Source: Pseudomonadota bacterium (lineage in GTDB: Bacteria; Pseudomonadota; Gammaproteobacteria; Burkholderiales; Thiobacillaceae). From it: DNA of 64,000 nucleotides. The notes beneath the pieces were generated by a model. That model was not told the origin of the DNA. It made no database searches and saw only the letters and a program-made list of their open reading frames with translations. Location of the stretch: the NCBI GenBank assembly GCA_021802945.1, contig JAJZRE010000003.1, positions 46,637 to 110,636 on the forward strand, in the 5' to 3' direction. Both the position numbers and the translations under genes were made by a program. This document shows, in pieces, positions 37,450 through 48,023 of this stretch (positions are counted from its first letter, which is position 1; each line of letters starts with the position of its first letter).

Positions 37450-38280
37450 TCAGCCGGGCGGTTCGCCCATCAGCGGCCGCATCGCCGTCAGCAGGCTGCT
37501 GAAGATGCGCGGGTGGGTCTTTTCCTGCTCGGCCAGCATCTGCTTCATCGCGTAGCGCTGCTGCGGCTTGGCGAAGCACGCCGGGCAGTTCTCGAAGATC
37601 ACCGGCAGGCCGGCGTCGGCGGCGAAGGCGCGGGTCTGGCGTTCGCGCGCGTAGACGAAGGGCCGGATGATGCGCAGGTCGCCGGCGTCGTTGAGGTAAT
37701 GCGGCGACATGGTCCTCAGCTTGCCGCCGAACAGCATCGACATCATCAGCGTTTCCGCCAGATCGTCGAGATGCTGCGCCAGCGCGACGACATTGCAGCC
37801 CTGTTCGCGGGCGACGCGGTAGAGAATCCCGCGCCGCATGCGCGAGCAGTACGCGCAGTACGAGTCGCTGTCCTTGGTCAGCGTTTTCTGCGCTTCTTCC
37901 AGGATCGGTTGCGACTCCAGGAAATAGGGCACGCCGAGTGCGGCCATATAGGGCGTGAGCGGCGCGGGATCGAACTGGTCGGACTGCGGGTCGACCGTGC
38001 AGGCGAGCAGTTCGAATTTCACCGGCGCCTTCTGTTGCAGGTGATGCAGGGTATGCAGCAGCGACAGCGAATCCTTGCCGCCCGACAGGCCGAGCAGGAT
38101 GCGGTCGCCTGCGCGGATCATGCGGAAGTCGCCGATGGCGCGGCCGGCCGCGGTGATCAGCGAGCGCGCGGGCTTCACCCAGCCTGTGTCCGTTCGTGCT
38201 GAGCCTGTCGAAGCATGGGCGGACACAGGGCCTTCGACGGGCTCAGGGCGAACGGCGCTTAAGTTCAAGTCGTGGCTCAT
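37450..38280 (-). CDS. ttcA: tRNA 2-thiocytidine biosynthesis protein TtcA, with repeat-derived N-terminal segment
   Basis: A 276-residue PP-loop ATPase that thiolates cytidine 32 in tRNAs using an iron-sulfur cluster. The PP loop is LLGLSGGKDSLSLLHTL, and the two cluster Cys pairs are YCAYCSRMRRGILYR and ENCPACFAKPQQRYAMK. The frame from ATG 38280 overlaps msbA's stop by four bases. Residues about 9-33 (AVRPEPVEG to RTDTG) are translated from an inverted repeat at 38183-38255 and are absent from the normal family start, which resumes at PARSLITAAGRAIGDFRMI. Function is probably retained. Confidence 0.9.
   Translation of the reverse strand: MSHDLNLSAVRPEPVEGPVSAHASTGSARTDTGWVKPARSLITAAGRAIGDFRMIRAGDRILLGLSGGKDSLSLLHTLHHLQQKAPVKFELLACTVDPQSDQFDPAPLTPYMAALGVPYFLESQPILEEAQKTLTKDSDSYCAYCSRMRRGILYRVAREQGCNVVALAQHLDDLAETLMMSMLFGGKLRTMSPHYLNDAGDLRIIRPFVYARERQTRAFAADAGLPVIFENCPACFAKPQQRYAMKQMLAEQEKTHPRIFSSLLTAMRPLMGEPPG
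38183..38255. repeat. REP-like palindromic repeat inside ttcA
   Basis: Two arms form a near-perfect inverted repeat: a left arm beginning CGTTCGTGCTGAGCCTGTCG (38191-38210) and a right arm at 38231-38255 containing CTTCGACGGGCTCAGG. A second, exact 10-bp pair, CCTGTGTCCG (38183-38192) and CGGACACAGG (38220-38229), is interleaved. The arm sequence resembles a palindromic repeat common in proteobacterial intergenic DNA; here it lies in frame within a gene. Confidence 0.65.
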
Positions 38281-40019
38281 GCGGAAAACTGCAGCGCGTG
38301 CAGCTGCGCGTAGCGGCCCTGCCGGGCGATCAGGTCGGCGTGGCTGCCGATTTCGACGATGCGGCCGCCTTCCAGCACGACAATCCGGTTGGCGCGTTCG
38401 ATGGTGGAGAGCCGATGCGCGATGACCAGCGTGGTGCGGTTCTCCATCAGCGTCTCCAGCGCCGCCTGGACGTGGCGCTCGGATTCGTTGTCCAGAGCGG
38501 ACGTGGCCTCGTCGAGGATCAGGATGGGCGCGTTCTTGAGGATGGCGCGGGCGATGGCAATTCTTTGACGCTGCCCGCCCGACAGCCGCATGCCGTTCTC
38601 GCCGATCAGCGTGTCCAGACCGTCGGGCATGGCCTGGATGAAATCCCAGGCATGCGCGGCGATGCAGGCGGCGCGGATTTCGTCGGGCGTCGCGTCGCGC
38701 TTGCTGCCGTAGGCGATGTTGTGCCCCAGCGTGTCGTTGAACAGCACCACGTCCTGCGACACCAGCGCGATGTGGCTGCGCAGGTTCTGCAGCGCGATGT
38801 CGCGGGTGTCGATGCCGTCGAGCTGGATGGTTCCGGCATCCGGATCGTAGAAACGCGGCACCAGATTGGCCAGCGTCGTCTTGCCCGAGCCCGAGGCGCC
38901 GACCAGCGCCACCGTCTCGCCGGGCGCGATGTCGAGCGTGATGCCGGCCAGCGCCGGCGCGGTCTTGCCGGGATAGGTGAGCGTCACGTCGCGCAGCGCC
39001 AGCCGCCCTTCGGTGCGGGGGAGGGTGCGGCTGCCGCTGTCGCGCTCGGCGTCCTGGTCGAGCATGGTGAAGATGGTCTCGGCGGCGGCCAGCCCGCGCT
39101 GCAGCTGGTCGTTGACCGAGGTGAGCCGCTTCAGCGGCGCGAACAGCAGCAGCATGGCCATGAAGAAGGCGACGAAGCCGCCCACCGTGGTGGCGTTGTC
39201 GCTCGCCTGATCGGCGGCGATGTAGACGATGATGGCGAGCGCGATCGCGGCGATCATCTGGATCACCGGCTCGTACACCGCGTTGGCGGCGACGCGCTTC
39301 ATCTCGAACAGCCGGGCCAGATTGGCGGCCTGGCGGAAGCGCGTCTGCTCGTATTCCTCGCCGCCGTAGAGCTTGACCACGCGATGCCCGCCCACCGCCT
39401 CGTCGACCACCTGGGTGATTTCGCCGATGTTCTGCTGCGCCTTGCGCGACAGGCCGCGCAGGCGCCTGCTGGCGATGCGCACCACCCACAGCGTGAGCGG
39501 CACCAGCGCGAACACGATCAGGGTCAGCTTCCAGTTCAGCCACACCAGGTAGCCGAGCAGCCCCAGCACCGTCACCGTGTCGCGCACCAGCGTGGTGAGC
39601 GAACTGGTGGCCGACTGCGTGACCTGGGTGACGTTGAACGCCAGCTGCGCGATCAGCTGGCCGCTCGGGTTCTGGTCGAAGTAGCGCGTCGGCAGCGTCA
39701 TCAGCTTGTCGAACATCGCCGCGCGCAGGTCCATGACGAGACGGCTGCCCACCCAGGCCATGCAGTAGGTGCTGACGAAGCTGGTGATGCCGCGCACGAT
39801 GAAGAGCCCGAGCAGCAGGATCGGCACCCAGCGGATGAAGGCCTGGTCCTTGGCGACGAAGCCCTTGTCCAGCAGCGGCTTGAACAGCGCGGGCAGCGCG
39901 GGCTCGGTGGCGGCGGTGAGGACCAGCGCGACGAGGGACAGCGCGAACATGCGCCAGTACGGCTTCACATAGCCGAGCAGGCGGACGTACAACTTGTGGC
40001 TGTGGTCGGCAGGCGTCAT
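38277..40019 (-). CDS. msbA: MsbA, lipid A-core flippase
   Basis: A 580-residue ABC exporter half-transporter. Six membrane helices occupy about residues 1-330 and the ATPase domain the rest. Walker A GASGSGKTTLANLV, signature LSGGQRQRIAIARAIL, Walker B ILILDEATSALD and the switch His in VIAHRLSTIE are all present. MsbA flips lipid A-core across the inner membrane, matching the two lipid A acyltransferases elsewhere in the window. It overlaps ttcA downstream and a small gene upstream (both four bases). Confidence 0.92.
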   Translation of the reverse strand: MTPADHSHKLYVRLLGYVKPYWRMFALSLVALVLTAATEPALPALFKPLLDKGFVAKDQAFIRWVPILLLGLFIVRGITSFVSTYCMAWVGSRLVMDLRAAMFDKLMTLPTRYFDQNPSGQLIAQLAFNVTQVTQSATSSLTTLVRDTVTVLGLLGYLVWLNWKLTLIVFALVPLTLWVVRIASRRLRGLSRKAQQNIGEITQVVDEAVGGHRVVKLYGGEEYEQTRFRQAANLARLFEMKRVAANAVYEPVIQMIAAIALAIIVYIAADQASDNATTVGGFVAFFMAMLLLFAPLKRLTSVNDQLQRGLAAAETIFTMLDQDAERDSGSRTLPRTEGRLALRDVTLTYPGKTAPALAGITLDIAPGETVALVGASGSGKTTLANLVPRFYDPDAGTIQLDGIDTRDIALQNLRSHIALVSQDVVLFNDTLGHNIAYGSKRDATPDEIRAACIAAHAWDFIQAMPDGLDTLIGENGMRLSGGQRQRIAIARAILKNAPILILDEATSALDNESERHVQAALETLMENRTTLVIAHRLSTIERANRIVVLEGGRIVEIGSHADLIARQGRYAQLHALQFSA

Positions 40020-40165
40020 GGCAGCGGAACGGCGAGTCCGGGGAAGGCGGGGGAGCCCATGCCGTCAGCGATGAACGTGAGCATGACTGGCGCGCCGATG
40101 GCAGGTTCGCGCTTCACGCGTTCCTGAATCAGGTCCTGCGACGGGTTTTCGGGGTTTTGGGTCAT
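40016..40165 (-). CDS. Small hypothetical protein upstream of msbA
   Basis: A 49-residue frame, MTQNPENPSQDLIQERVKRE to AFPGLAVPLP, starting at ATG 40165 and overlapping the msbA ATG by four bases (ATGA), which suggests translational coupling. It has no signal or membrane segment. It could be a short leader gene or an unrecognised small protein. I do not recognise a family, and the ribosome site is not clear. Confidence 0.4.
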   Translation of the reverse strand: MTQNPENPSQDLIQERVKREPAIGAPVMLTFIADGMGSPAFPGLAVPLP

Positions 40166-40333
40166 GGGGCGGATAGTGAAAAGCCCCGCGATTGTAACGC
40201 GCCGCGCTTTGCCGGCGTCGATTCCGTCGGGAGGGGCGCCCTTGGTCCGGGGTCCTGGCGGGGCGGCATTTTGTCGCCCATATACGGCCGGAAGCCGTGC
40301 CCTGAACGAGTCGTCGGGCGTAGAATACGCGCC

Positions 40334-41704
40334 ATGCCGGAACCCGTCGACCCGCGCCCGCGCGCGCAGAACCAGTTGGAGCAGCACCTCAGCGAGGTGC
40401 AGCTGCTGCTCGCGCGCCAGCGGCGCGTCGAGACCCTGGTGCAGAAGCAGGACATGCCGCGTCACGAGCTGGTCGAGGGGCTGGTTCACCGGCAGCATCT
40501 GGTCGAACTGCACAACCTGCTGCGTCGCCTGTCGGCCGGCGAGATCGCCCGGGTCATCGAGGCCTTGCCGGAGGAAGACCGCCTCGCCGCCTGGCAGGAG
40601 GTCGAGGAAAGCCGCTGCGAACTGGTTCTGGAAATCGTGTCGGACGACGTGCGCGCCGAACTGCTGGAGGCGCGCCCCCACAGCAGCGCGCGCAACATGC
40701 TCTCGGCCTTCGAGCTGAAGAACGGCCGGCTGAGCCAGGTGCGCATCGACAGCCGCGCCGACCTGGCCAACGTCAACCCGATGTGGATCGACCTCGTGGC
40801 CCCCACCGCAAGCGTGCGCGCCTGGGTGGGCGAGTTCTTCGAGCTTTACCTGCCCGACCCGGAAGACGTCACCGACATCGAGGAAAGCGCGCGCTTCTAT
40901 GTCGACGACAACGATGCGGTGCACATGAGCTCGAACTTCCTGCTCGACAAGCAGGGCGATTCACGCAACGTCCCGGTGGCCTTCATCCTCCACCGCAACA
41001 TCCTGTTCTCGGTGCGCAACGAGGAACTGCCGGTGTTCCGCCTGCAGCGGCTGCGCGCCCGCACCCAGCCCGGCTATGTCTCCGACGGCAAGGATGTCCT
41101 GCTCGACCTCTACGGCGCCGATGTCGAATACTCGGCCGACGCGCTCGAGGATGTCTACGCCGAATTCGAGCGCGTCGGCCGCCAGGTGCTGTCGCCGCAG
41201 GTCACCGACGACGAAGCCGCCGAAATCCTCGCCGAGATCGCCAAGGGCGAGGACTTGAACGGCCGCATCCGCCGCAACGTGCTCGACACCCGCCGCGCGC
41301 TCTCCTTCCTGATGCGCGGCCGCCTGCTCTCGACCGAGCAGCACGAGGACGCGCGGCAGATCCTGCGCGACATCGAATCGCTCGACGGCCACACGTCCTT
41401 CCTCTTCAACAAGATCAACTTCCTGATGGATGCCACCGTCGGCTTCATCAACATCAACCAGAACAAGCGCGTGTCCAAGCTGACCGCGATTTCGGTCGTG
41501 TTCGTGCCGATCAACATCATCGCCGGCATCGGCGGCATGTCCGAATTCTCGATGATGACCGCCGGCATTCCGTGGCCGATTTCCTACGGCGCCTTCACGC
41601 TGGCGATGGGCGCGCTCGGTTTTGGCACCTATCACGCACTGCGCCATCTCGAACAGCGCAAGGCCCAGCAGACGCTCGCGGCTCGGCAGCGGAAGGAAGC
41701 CTGA
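40334..41704 (+). CDS. CorA-family Mg2+/divalent cation transporter with MgtE-N-like region
   Basis: A 456-residue membrane protein. The N-terminal third (ELHNLLRRLSAGEIARVIEALPEEDRLAAWQEV) resembles the superhelical MgtE N domain. The remainder is CorA-like with a long cytoplasmic alpha/beta domain, a stalk helix (FNKINFLMDATVGFININQNKRVSKL) and two C-terminal helices (TAISVVFVPINIIAGIGG and PWPISYGAFTLAMGALGFG). The selectivity motif, GMN in CorA, reads GMS here (IGGMSEFSMM). Length exceeds classical CorA by the extra domain. A cation channel role is likely; specificity is uncertain. Confidence 0.82.
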   Translation: MPEPVDPRPRAQNQLEQHLSEVQLLLARQRRVETLVQKQDMPRHELVEGLVHRQHLVELHNLLRRLSAGEIARVIEALPEEDRLAAWQEVEESRCELVLEIVSDDVRAELLEARPHSSARNMLSAFELKNGRLSQVRIDSRADLANVNPMWIDLVAPTASVRAWVGEFFELYLPDPEDVTDIEESARFYVDDNDAVHMSSNFLLDKQGDSRNVPVAFILHRNILFSVRNEELPVFRLQRLRARTQPGYVSDGKDVLLDLYGADVEYSADALEDVYAEFERVGRQVLSPQVTDDEAAEILAEIAKGEDLNGRIRRNVLDTRRALSFLMRGRLLSTEQHEDARQILRDIESLDGHTSFLFNKINFLMDATVGFININQNKRVSKLTAISVVFVPINIIAGIGGMSEFSMMTAGIPWPISYGAFTLAMGALGFGTYHALRHLEQRKAQQTLAARQRKEA

Positions 41705-41904
41705 GGGGGCTTCCTTTTGCGCCAGGCGAAGCAACTGGGAATATCGCAGGGAAGTAAATAAAAAGAAGGGGGATGGCTATGAATGCAAGGCCGCATCAAA
41801 CACTTAAACTCTCAACTAAAAACCTTTGATGTATCCATGCCCCCCGTGTTACTTGAACGGGGCATCTTACTTGACACCCAACAAACACGAAGGAAAGGAT
41901 TTTC

Positions 41905-43245
41905 ATGCATCCGACTTTGGACGCAATTAAGAGTGAACTTGTCGCCCTAGCTACGCAACTGAAAACCTCCGTGCCAAGCAACGAGCCGTTCAACGTCGTG
42001 CACAACAACTGGTCTTTCCCCGGCGTCACCCGTGACGAACTGATAGCGGATACAACATCTCTAATCCAGCTCATTGACCAGCGCGGTGGAGATACACTGA
42101 AGACAAACGAGACACTGCTGGCCGATTATACGAGACGACTTAACTTCATTAGGGGCAATACCATTCCACAAATGTGGGGCAGCCCGCAAGCAGCTGTGCC
42201 GGCCTATTTGACAACCTTGGATGGACTAAGGAAGGTTCTAGATGAAGCGCTTCAGAGTGACATGCCAACGGTTGAGGCGGAAAAGATCGAAGCCGGCCGA
42301 ATTCTTAAACGTACTCTAACTGCATTACGCGCCATAGAAGCGAGAACATCAGAGGTTGACTCGAGATCAACTGATCTGAGCGAAAAAGTCGAGCGCATTG
42401 AACAAGCGCACGAAGCGGCTGACCAGCTCCCAACCGACTTAGCATCATTAAAGGAGCTGAGGAATACCCTAGAGCGTTTACTGACTGAATCGACCACCGA
42501 CCGAAATACGGTGGGTGAAAAATTATCAGAAATTAACGGCATTCGAGGACAATTAGATCAAACCGAGAAAAAAGCTTCTGCAATCCTGGATCGGTGTGAT
42601 GAAGCGTACCGCGCCACAACGAGTGAAGGTTTGGCCTCCGCATTTGCAGATCGGTCCAGGAGTCTTGGCAATTCAATGTGGGTATGGGTGGGCGGGCTCG
42701 TTATAGCGCTGGTTGTTGGAGCGAGCATTGGTTCTACCCACCTTCATACATTGGCTAAAGCCATTATGGATACTTCTATGCGAGGCAATAGCCAAGATAG
42801 CTCGATATGGGTGGAGCTAATTCTCACTGTGTTATCAATCGGTGCGCCTGTTTGGTTTGCGTGGGTAGCAACCAAACAGATTGGGCAACGGTTCCGCCTA
42901 GCTGAGGACTATGGTTATAAGGCGTCAATCTCAAAAGCCTATGAAGGTTATCGACGTGAAGCAGCGTTGGTTGACCCGGCCTTTCAGAGTCGACTGTTTT
43001 CCTCAGCGTTGACACGTCTGGATGAAATTCCTCTGCGACTTGTCGAAACAGAAACGCACGGTAGTCCATGGCACGAATTGGCATCCTCCCCCGTAGTTCG
43101 CCAAGCTGTTGCTACGGTTCCGGGTTTCATGGCACAAGTCACGGAGCTCGCCCGGCAAATGCTGCCAAAGGACAAAGAAACTGAGGCATCGAAGCAAGCA
43201 AACCCGACGAATGCCAAATCAGAACCCACGGACAGCAAGGATTAG
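41905..43245 (+). CDS. Orphan coiled-coil membrane protein, AT-richer than its neighbours
   Basis: A 446-residue protein of unknown function. Residues about 120-240 are predicted coiled coil (E/K/L-rich heptads), followed by two hydrophobic segments about 258-278 (WVWVGGLVIALVVGASIG) and 301-322 (IWVELILTVLSIGAPVWFAW), then a soluble C-terminal part. An AGGAAAGG ribosome site precedes the ATG. Codon use is clearly AT-richer than the surrounding genes, and non-coding gaps of about 200 and 270 bp flank it, suggesting acquisition by transfer. Similar layouts occur in phage-defence-associated proteins, but I cannot name a family. Confidence 0.7.
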   Translation: MHPTLDAIKSELVALATQLKTSVPSNEPFNVVHNNWSFPGVTRDELIADTTSLIQLIDQRGGDTLKTNETLLADYTRRLNFIRGNTIPQMWGSPQAAVPAYLTTLDGLRKVLDEALQSDMPTVEAEKIEAGRILKRTLTALRAIEARTSEVDSRSTDLSEKVERIEQAHEAADQLPTDLASLKELRNTLERLLTESTTDRNTVGEKLSEINGIRGQLDQTEKKASAILDRCDEAYRATTSEGLASAFADRSRSLGNSMWVWVGGLVIALVVGASIGSTHLHTLAKAIMDTSMRGNSQDSSIWVELILTVLSIGAPVWFAWVATKQIGQRFRLAEDYGYKASISKAYEGYRREAALVDPAFQSRLFSSALTRLDEIPLRLVETETHGSPWHELASSPVVRQAVATVPGFMAQVTELARQMLPKDKETEASKQANPTNAKSEPTDSKD

Positions 43246-43514
43246 CCGCCAAGCTGCCCGGACACTGGCGCCGATTGCTGGACAACCTCCGCAGCTTCTT
43301 AAACGTACCTAAATAAGCTGATATCGGTCGCGCCATCAGAAGACCAGAACGGTTAATCGCCAGTTACCAGACTTGTCGGAACGGGCGAGCTAATCAGGGT
43401 TCGGACCTATCGTAAGTGAATGCCCGTTTCTGACCGGATAGTGGGCAGCAGGCCGGGGCTACAGAAAAGCAGAAGAACGCCTAGATTTATGTGGGCGACA
43501 CTGAGTTATCCGGC

Positions 43515-44216
43515 TCAGCGCGGCACTTGCGCACTTCCCATATACCGACTGATGACCGCAACGCGCCGCTGATACGCGCGCGAGCTGCGGTGGTTCTCGT
43601 ACCAGCGCGGGTTGGGCACCATCGCGGCCATGCGGGCGGCCTGGTCGCGGCTGAGGTTGGCGGCGGAGGTCTTGTAGTAGCGGTGGGCGGCGGCTTCGGC
43701 GCCGTAGATGCCGTTGCCCCATTCGATGACGTTGAGGTACACCTCGAGGATGCGGTGCTTGCTCCAGGTGGCTTCGATCATCAGCGTGATCACGGCTTCC
43801 TGGCCCTTGCGGATGAAGCTGCGCTCGCCGGAGAGGAACAGGTTCTTGGCGAGTTGCTGGCTGATGGTGGAGCCGCCGGCGACGAGGCGGCCTTTCTTCA
43901 GGTTCTTCTCGACGGCGGTCTGGATGCCCTCGACGTCGAAGCCTTCATGGTTGAGAAATCTGGCGTCCTCGGCGGCGACGATGGCGCGCTTCAGGTGGAT
44001 CGAGATGCGGTCGTAGGGCACCCACTTGTGGCGCAGTTCGGCGTCGGGGTTCTTTTCCTGCTGGCGTGCCAGGCCCGCTTCCATGAACGAGGTGGAGGCG
44101 GGGTTATGATCGATCCACCACAGCACGTGCGCGAACAGCCACGCCTGATACAGCAGCACCAGCGTGACCGCTGCCGCGACGCCCTTGCCGAGCCAGCGCC
44201 ACAGGGTGCGCATCAT
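43515..44216 (-). CDS. mtgA: Monofunctional biosynthetic peptidoglycan transglycosylase
   Basis: A 233-residue GT51 enzyme anchored by one N-terminal helix ([20 protein letters not shown]). The catalytic motif is [15 protein letters not shown], with [16 protein letters not shown] and [25 protein letters not shown] as further GT51 motifs. No transpeptidase domain is present. It polymerises lipid II to glycan strands. The ATG at 44216 overlaps the aroE stop (ATGA); the frame is open upstream but lies inside aroE. Confidence 0.95.
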   Translation of the reverse strand: MMRTLWRWLGKGVAAAVTLVLLYQAWLFAHVLWWIDHNPASTSFMEAGLARQQEKNPDAELRHKWVPYDRISIHLKRAIVAAEDARFLNHEGFDVEGIQTAVEKNLKKGRLVAGGSTISQQLAKNLFLSGERSFIRKGQEAVITLMIEATWSKHRILEVYLNVIEWGNGIYGAEAAAHRYYKTSAANLSRDQAARMAAMVPNPRWYENHRSSRAYQRRVAVISRYMGSAQVPR

Positions 44217-45010
44217 GCGCGCAGCCCCGCGATGACGGGCGCGGTGTCGGGACGCACGCCGCGCCACAGACAGAACGCTTCGGCCGCCTGCTCCACCAGC
44301 ATGCCGAGGCCGTCGGCGGTGCGCGCCCCGTGCGCGCGGGCGAAAGTGAGGAAGGGCGTGTCGCGCCCGTACATCATGTCGTAGGCCAGCGTGTCCGGCG
44401 TGAACACGCGCGGCGACAGCGGCGGCAGGTCGCCGGCGAGGCTGGCGGCGGTGGCGTTGATGACGAGGTCGAAGGGGGTGTCGGCCGCGTCGAAGCCGCA
44501 GGCGCGGACGCCGCGGCCGAACAGGCCGGCGAGTTCCTGCGCGCGGCCGACGGTGCGGTTGGCGATGACGAGCGCCGCGGGCTGCTGGTCGAGCAGCGGT
44601 TCGATCACGCCGCGCGCCGCGCCGCCGGCGCCGAGCAGCAGGATGCGTTGGCCGGCGACCGTGCAGTGCAGGTTGCGCGTGAGATCGGCGACCAGGCCGG
44701 CGCCGTCGGTGTTGTCGCCGAGGATGCCGTCGGCGTCGAACACCAGCGTGTTGACCGCGCCGGCGCGCTGGGCGCGCGGGCTCAGGCGGCTGGCCAGCCT
44801 GAAGGCTGCTTCCTTGAACGGCACGGTGACGTTGGCGCCGCGCCCGCCCGCCGCGATGAACGCGCCCACGCTCTCCGCAAAGCCGTCGAGCGGCGCGAGG
44901 ATGACTTCGTAGGTCATGTCCTGGCCGGTCTGGCGGGCAAACGCGGCGTGGATCTGCGGGGATTTGGAATGGGCAATCGGGTGCCCGAATACGGCGTAGC
45001 GGTCGGTCAT
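44213..45010 (-). CDS. aroE: Shikimate dehydrogenase
   Basis: A 265-residue NADPH enzyme of the shikimate pathway. Motifs include [34 protein letters not shown] with the catalytic Lys, NTDGAGLV, and the Rossmann loop [16 protein letters not shown]. Length is normal. It overlaps mtgA by four bases. Confidence 0.97.
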   Translation of the reverse strand: MTDRYAVFGHPIAHSKSPQIHAAFARQTGQDMTYEVILAPLDGFAESVGAFIAAGGRGANVTVPFKEAAFRLASRLSPRAQRAGAVNTLVFDADGILGDNTDGAGLVADLTRNLHCTVAGQRILLLGAGGAARGVIEPLLDQQPAALVIANRTVGRAQELAGLFGRGVRACGFDAADTPFDLVINATAASLAGDLPPLSPRVFTPDTLAYDMMYGRDTPFLTFARAHGARTADGLGMLVEQAAEAFCLWRGVRPDTAPVIAGLRA

Positions 45011-45063
45011 GGCGGCGTCATTCTAGCCGCTGACCGGACCGGATGGCGTTTTGTTTTGTGCGT

Positions 45064-45519
45064 TCAGGTCTGCGTCCAGGGCAGGCCGCGCTGCTTCCAG
45101 CCGTTGAGTTCGGCGCGGTGGCCGGTGGCCTTGTTGAGCTCGCCTTCGAGGCCTTCCAGCACGTTGTAGCAACTGCCCCGTCCGGCTTCGGTGCAGGCAG
45201 CGGCAGCTTTGTGTGAACGCTCGCCGTTGCGGCAGATGAAAAACAGCAGGGATTCCGGGTCGGTGGCCTGCGCGAGCTGGATGAGGAAATGGGGGTTCAG
45301 CACCCAGCCGGGCCAGGCCTGCCATTCGACATGCAGCGCGCCGGGAATGACGCCGTTGAGTTCGAGCTCCGCGTGGGAACGTACATCGATCAGGCGGGAT
45401 CCGGGCGCGATCCGCAGCAATTCATGCGCTTCGTGCGGCAGCAGCGCACCGACGAAAGACCAGGAATTCGACTGGCTGCGACGGTGGGCCGTGTCGAGCA
45501 ACTCCGTGATGCGTCCCAT
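45064..45519 (-). CDS. Rhodanese-domain protein
   Basis: A 151-residue single rhodanese domain with the active-site Cys in FICRNGERSHKAA and the conserved early Asp-Arg in RLIDVRSHAEL. Small rhodaneses of this type move sulfane sulfur, consistent with a sulfur-oxidising lifestyle, but other substrates are possible. It diverges from glnA and ends before aroE; the 5' end lies close to the NtrC-type sites. Confidence 0.88.
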   Translation of the reverse strand: MGRITELLDTAHRRSQSNSWSFVGALLPHEAHELLRIAPGSRLIDVRSHAELELNGVIPGALHVEWQAWPGWVLNPHFLIQLAQATDPESLLFFICRNGERSHKAAAACTEAGRGSCYNVLEGLEGELNKATGHRAELNGWKQRGLPWTQT

Positions 45520-45574
45520 GATGGTTTCCTTTTATTGTCAATTCAGTATATGAAACCCCCTGCCCGATACAATT

Positions 45575-45625
45575 CGCACCACTTTGGTGCAATGCGGTGC
45601 CTTGACGCATTTTTTTGGTGCAATA
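45575..45625 (+). promoter_or_regulatory. Two NtrC-type binding sites upstream of glnA
   Basis: Site 1 is GCACCA-CTT-TGGTGC (45576-45590), a perfect match to the NtrC dyad. Site 2 is GCATTT-TTT-TGGTGC (45607-45621), weaker in its left half. Their centres are 31 bases apart, about three helical turns, which suits cooperative NtrC binding. They lie about 75-120 bases upstream of the sigma-54 promoter. Confidence 0.75.
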
Positions 45626-45695
45626 GAGAAAAGCGGCGCGCGCTATGCCGTTGCCTGAACGCTTATGGCACAATGTCTGGCGCCCGGTTTTCGTA

Positions 45696-45711
45696 TGGCA
45701 CGGTTGCTGCT
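45696..45711 (+). promoter_or_regulatory. Sigma-54 promoter of glnA
   Basis: TGGCAC (45696-45701) and CTGC (45707-45710) have GG and GC 10 bases apart, as required. A second near-match, TGGCAC at 45666, has one base too many. Start would be about 45722, some 75 bases before the ATG. Confidence 0.65.
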
Positions 45712-45796
45712 AACAGCTTTTGCGTGACGTTTGTGTGGCGGGTTAGGGCGACATTCAGCGTCGTAATTCAATCCATTTCAGTTGAGGAGATTCAGC

Positions 45797-47206
<1,410 letters not shown>

Positions 47207-47221
47207 CCGCAGCGCGCAAGT

Positions 47222-47255
47222 AAAAGGGGGGGCGGCTTCGGCCGCCCCTTTTTTT
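47222..47255 (+). terminator. Rho-independent terminator after glnA
   Basis: GGGGCGGC and GCCGCCCC flank a TTCG loop (tetraloop at 47237-47240), with a preceding A-tract and a following run of T. It is strong and typical. Confidence 0.92.
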
Positions 47256-47356
47256 CGCGCCCCGGGACAGCAACGCGGCCACGGACTGCGTCTGCCCCGG
47301 ATTCAAGAAAGCCCCTCTTTGGCCGTAATCAAGGGGGTACGCTACACTTTGCCCCC

Positions 47357-47827
47357 ATGCAGATCGCCCGCCTCCCCTTCTTCTTGTGCCTGATTCTGGC
47401 TGCGCCCGCGCAGGCGGAAATCTACAAGTATGTCGATGAAAACGGGCAGGTGACGTTTACCGATGTCTACAAGAAAGGCGCCAAACGCATCGACCTGCCC
47501 GGTGCGCCGGCGCAACTGCCAGCCCGGGGGAAAACGCCCAGGCGGGCGTCCTACACGCCCAGCCCGGCAAATTTTCCGCGCATCGATCCCGGCACGCAGA
47601 AGCGGCGCGACGACATTCGCCGCCAGGTGCTGCAGGATGAAATGTCCAGTGAACGTCGTTACGCCGACGAAGCGCGTCGCCAGCTGGTGCTTGGCGAGCG
47701 GCTGCAGCCCGGCGAGCGGGCTACCGACGCCACCTATGTCGATCGCGTGAACAAGCTGCGCACGACGGTCCAGCAGCATGAGCAGAACATTACCGCTATC
47801 CAGCGCGAACTGGTCAATCTCAAGTAA
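47357..47827 (+). CDS. DUF4124-domain exported protein
   Basis: A 156-residue protein with a signal peptide (MQIARLPFFLCLILAAPAQA) followed at once by the DUF4124 motif EIYKYVDENGQVTFTD, and a C-terminal coiled coil (RRDDIRRQVLQDEMSSERRYADEARRQL onwards). DUF4124 proteins are common beside glnA-ntrBC in Betaproteobacteria and are probably periplasmic; no function is established. Confidence 0.8.
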   Translation: MQIARLPFFLCLILAAPAQAEIYKYVDENGQVTFTDVYKKGAKRIDLPGAPAQLPARGKTPRRASYTPSPANFPRIDPGTQKRRDDIRRQVLQDEMSSERRYADEARRQLVLGERLQPGERATDATYVDRVNKLRTTVQQHEQNITAIQRELVNLK

Positions 47828-48023
47828 CGCTCGCGAGGCCTGCACGCACGGCCTTCAAGGAACCCGCGCCTGAAACCAATGGCCCGCAGGTGGATGGCAA
47901 TGCATGCGGCAACAATCAGATCCGCTCGCAAATACCCGCCGTAGGCCGCCGTTGCCATAGAAAGCAGACGCTCCGGCAACCACGCTCCACCCGCAAGCAC
48001 CCTAAAGGGCATAAAGGGTAGGC

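Noticed and set aside
43246..43514. Integrase remnant or attachment site after the orphan AT-richer gene
   Set aside because: No recombinase motif, direct repeat pair or tRNA end could be identified; only scattered short inverted repeats are seen.
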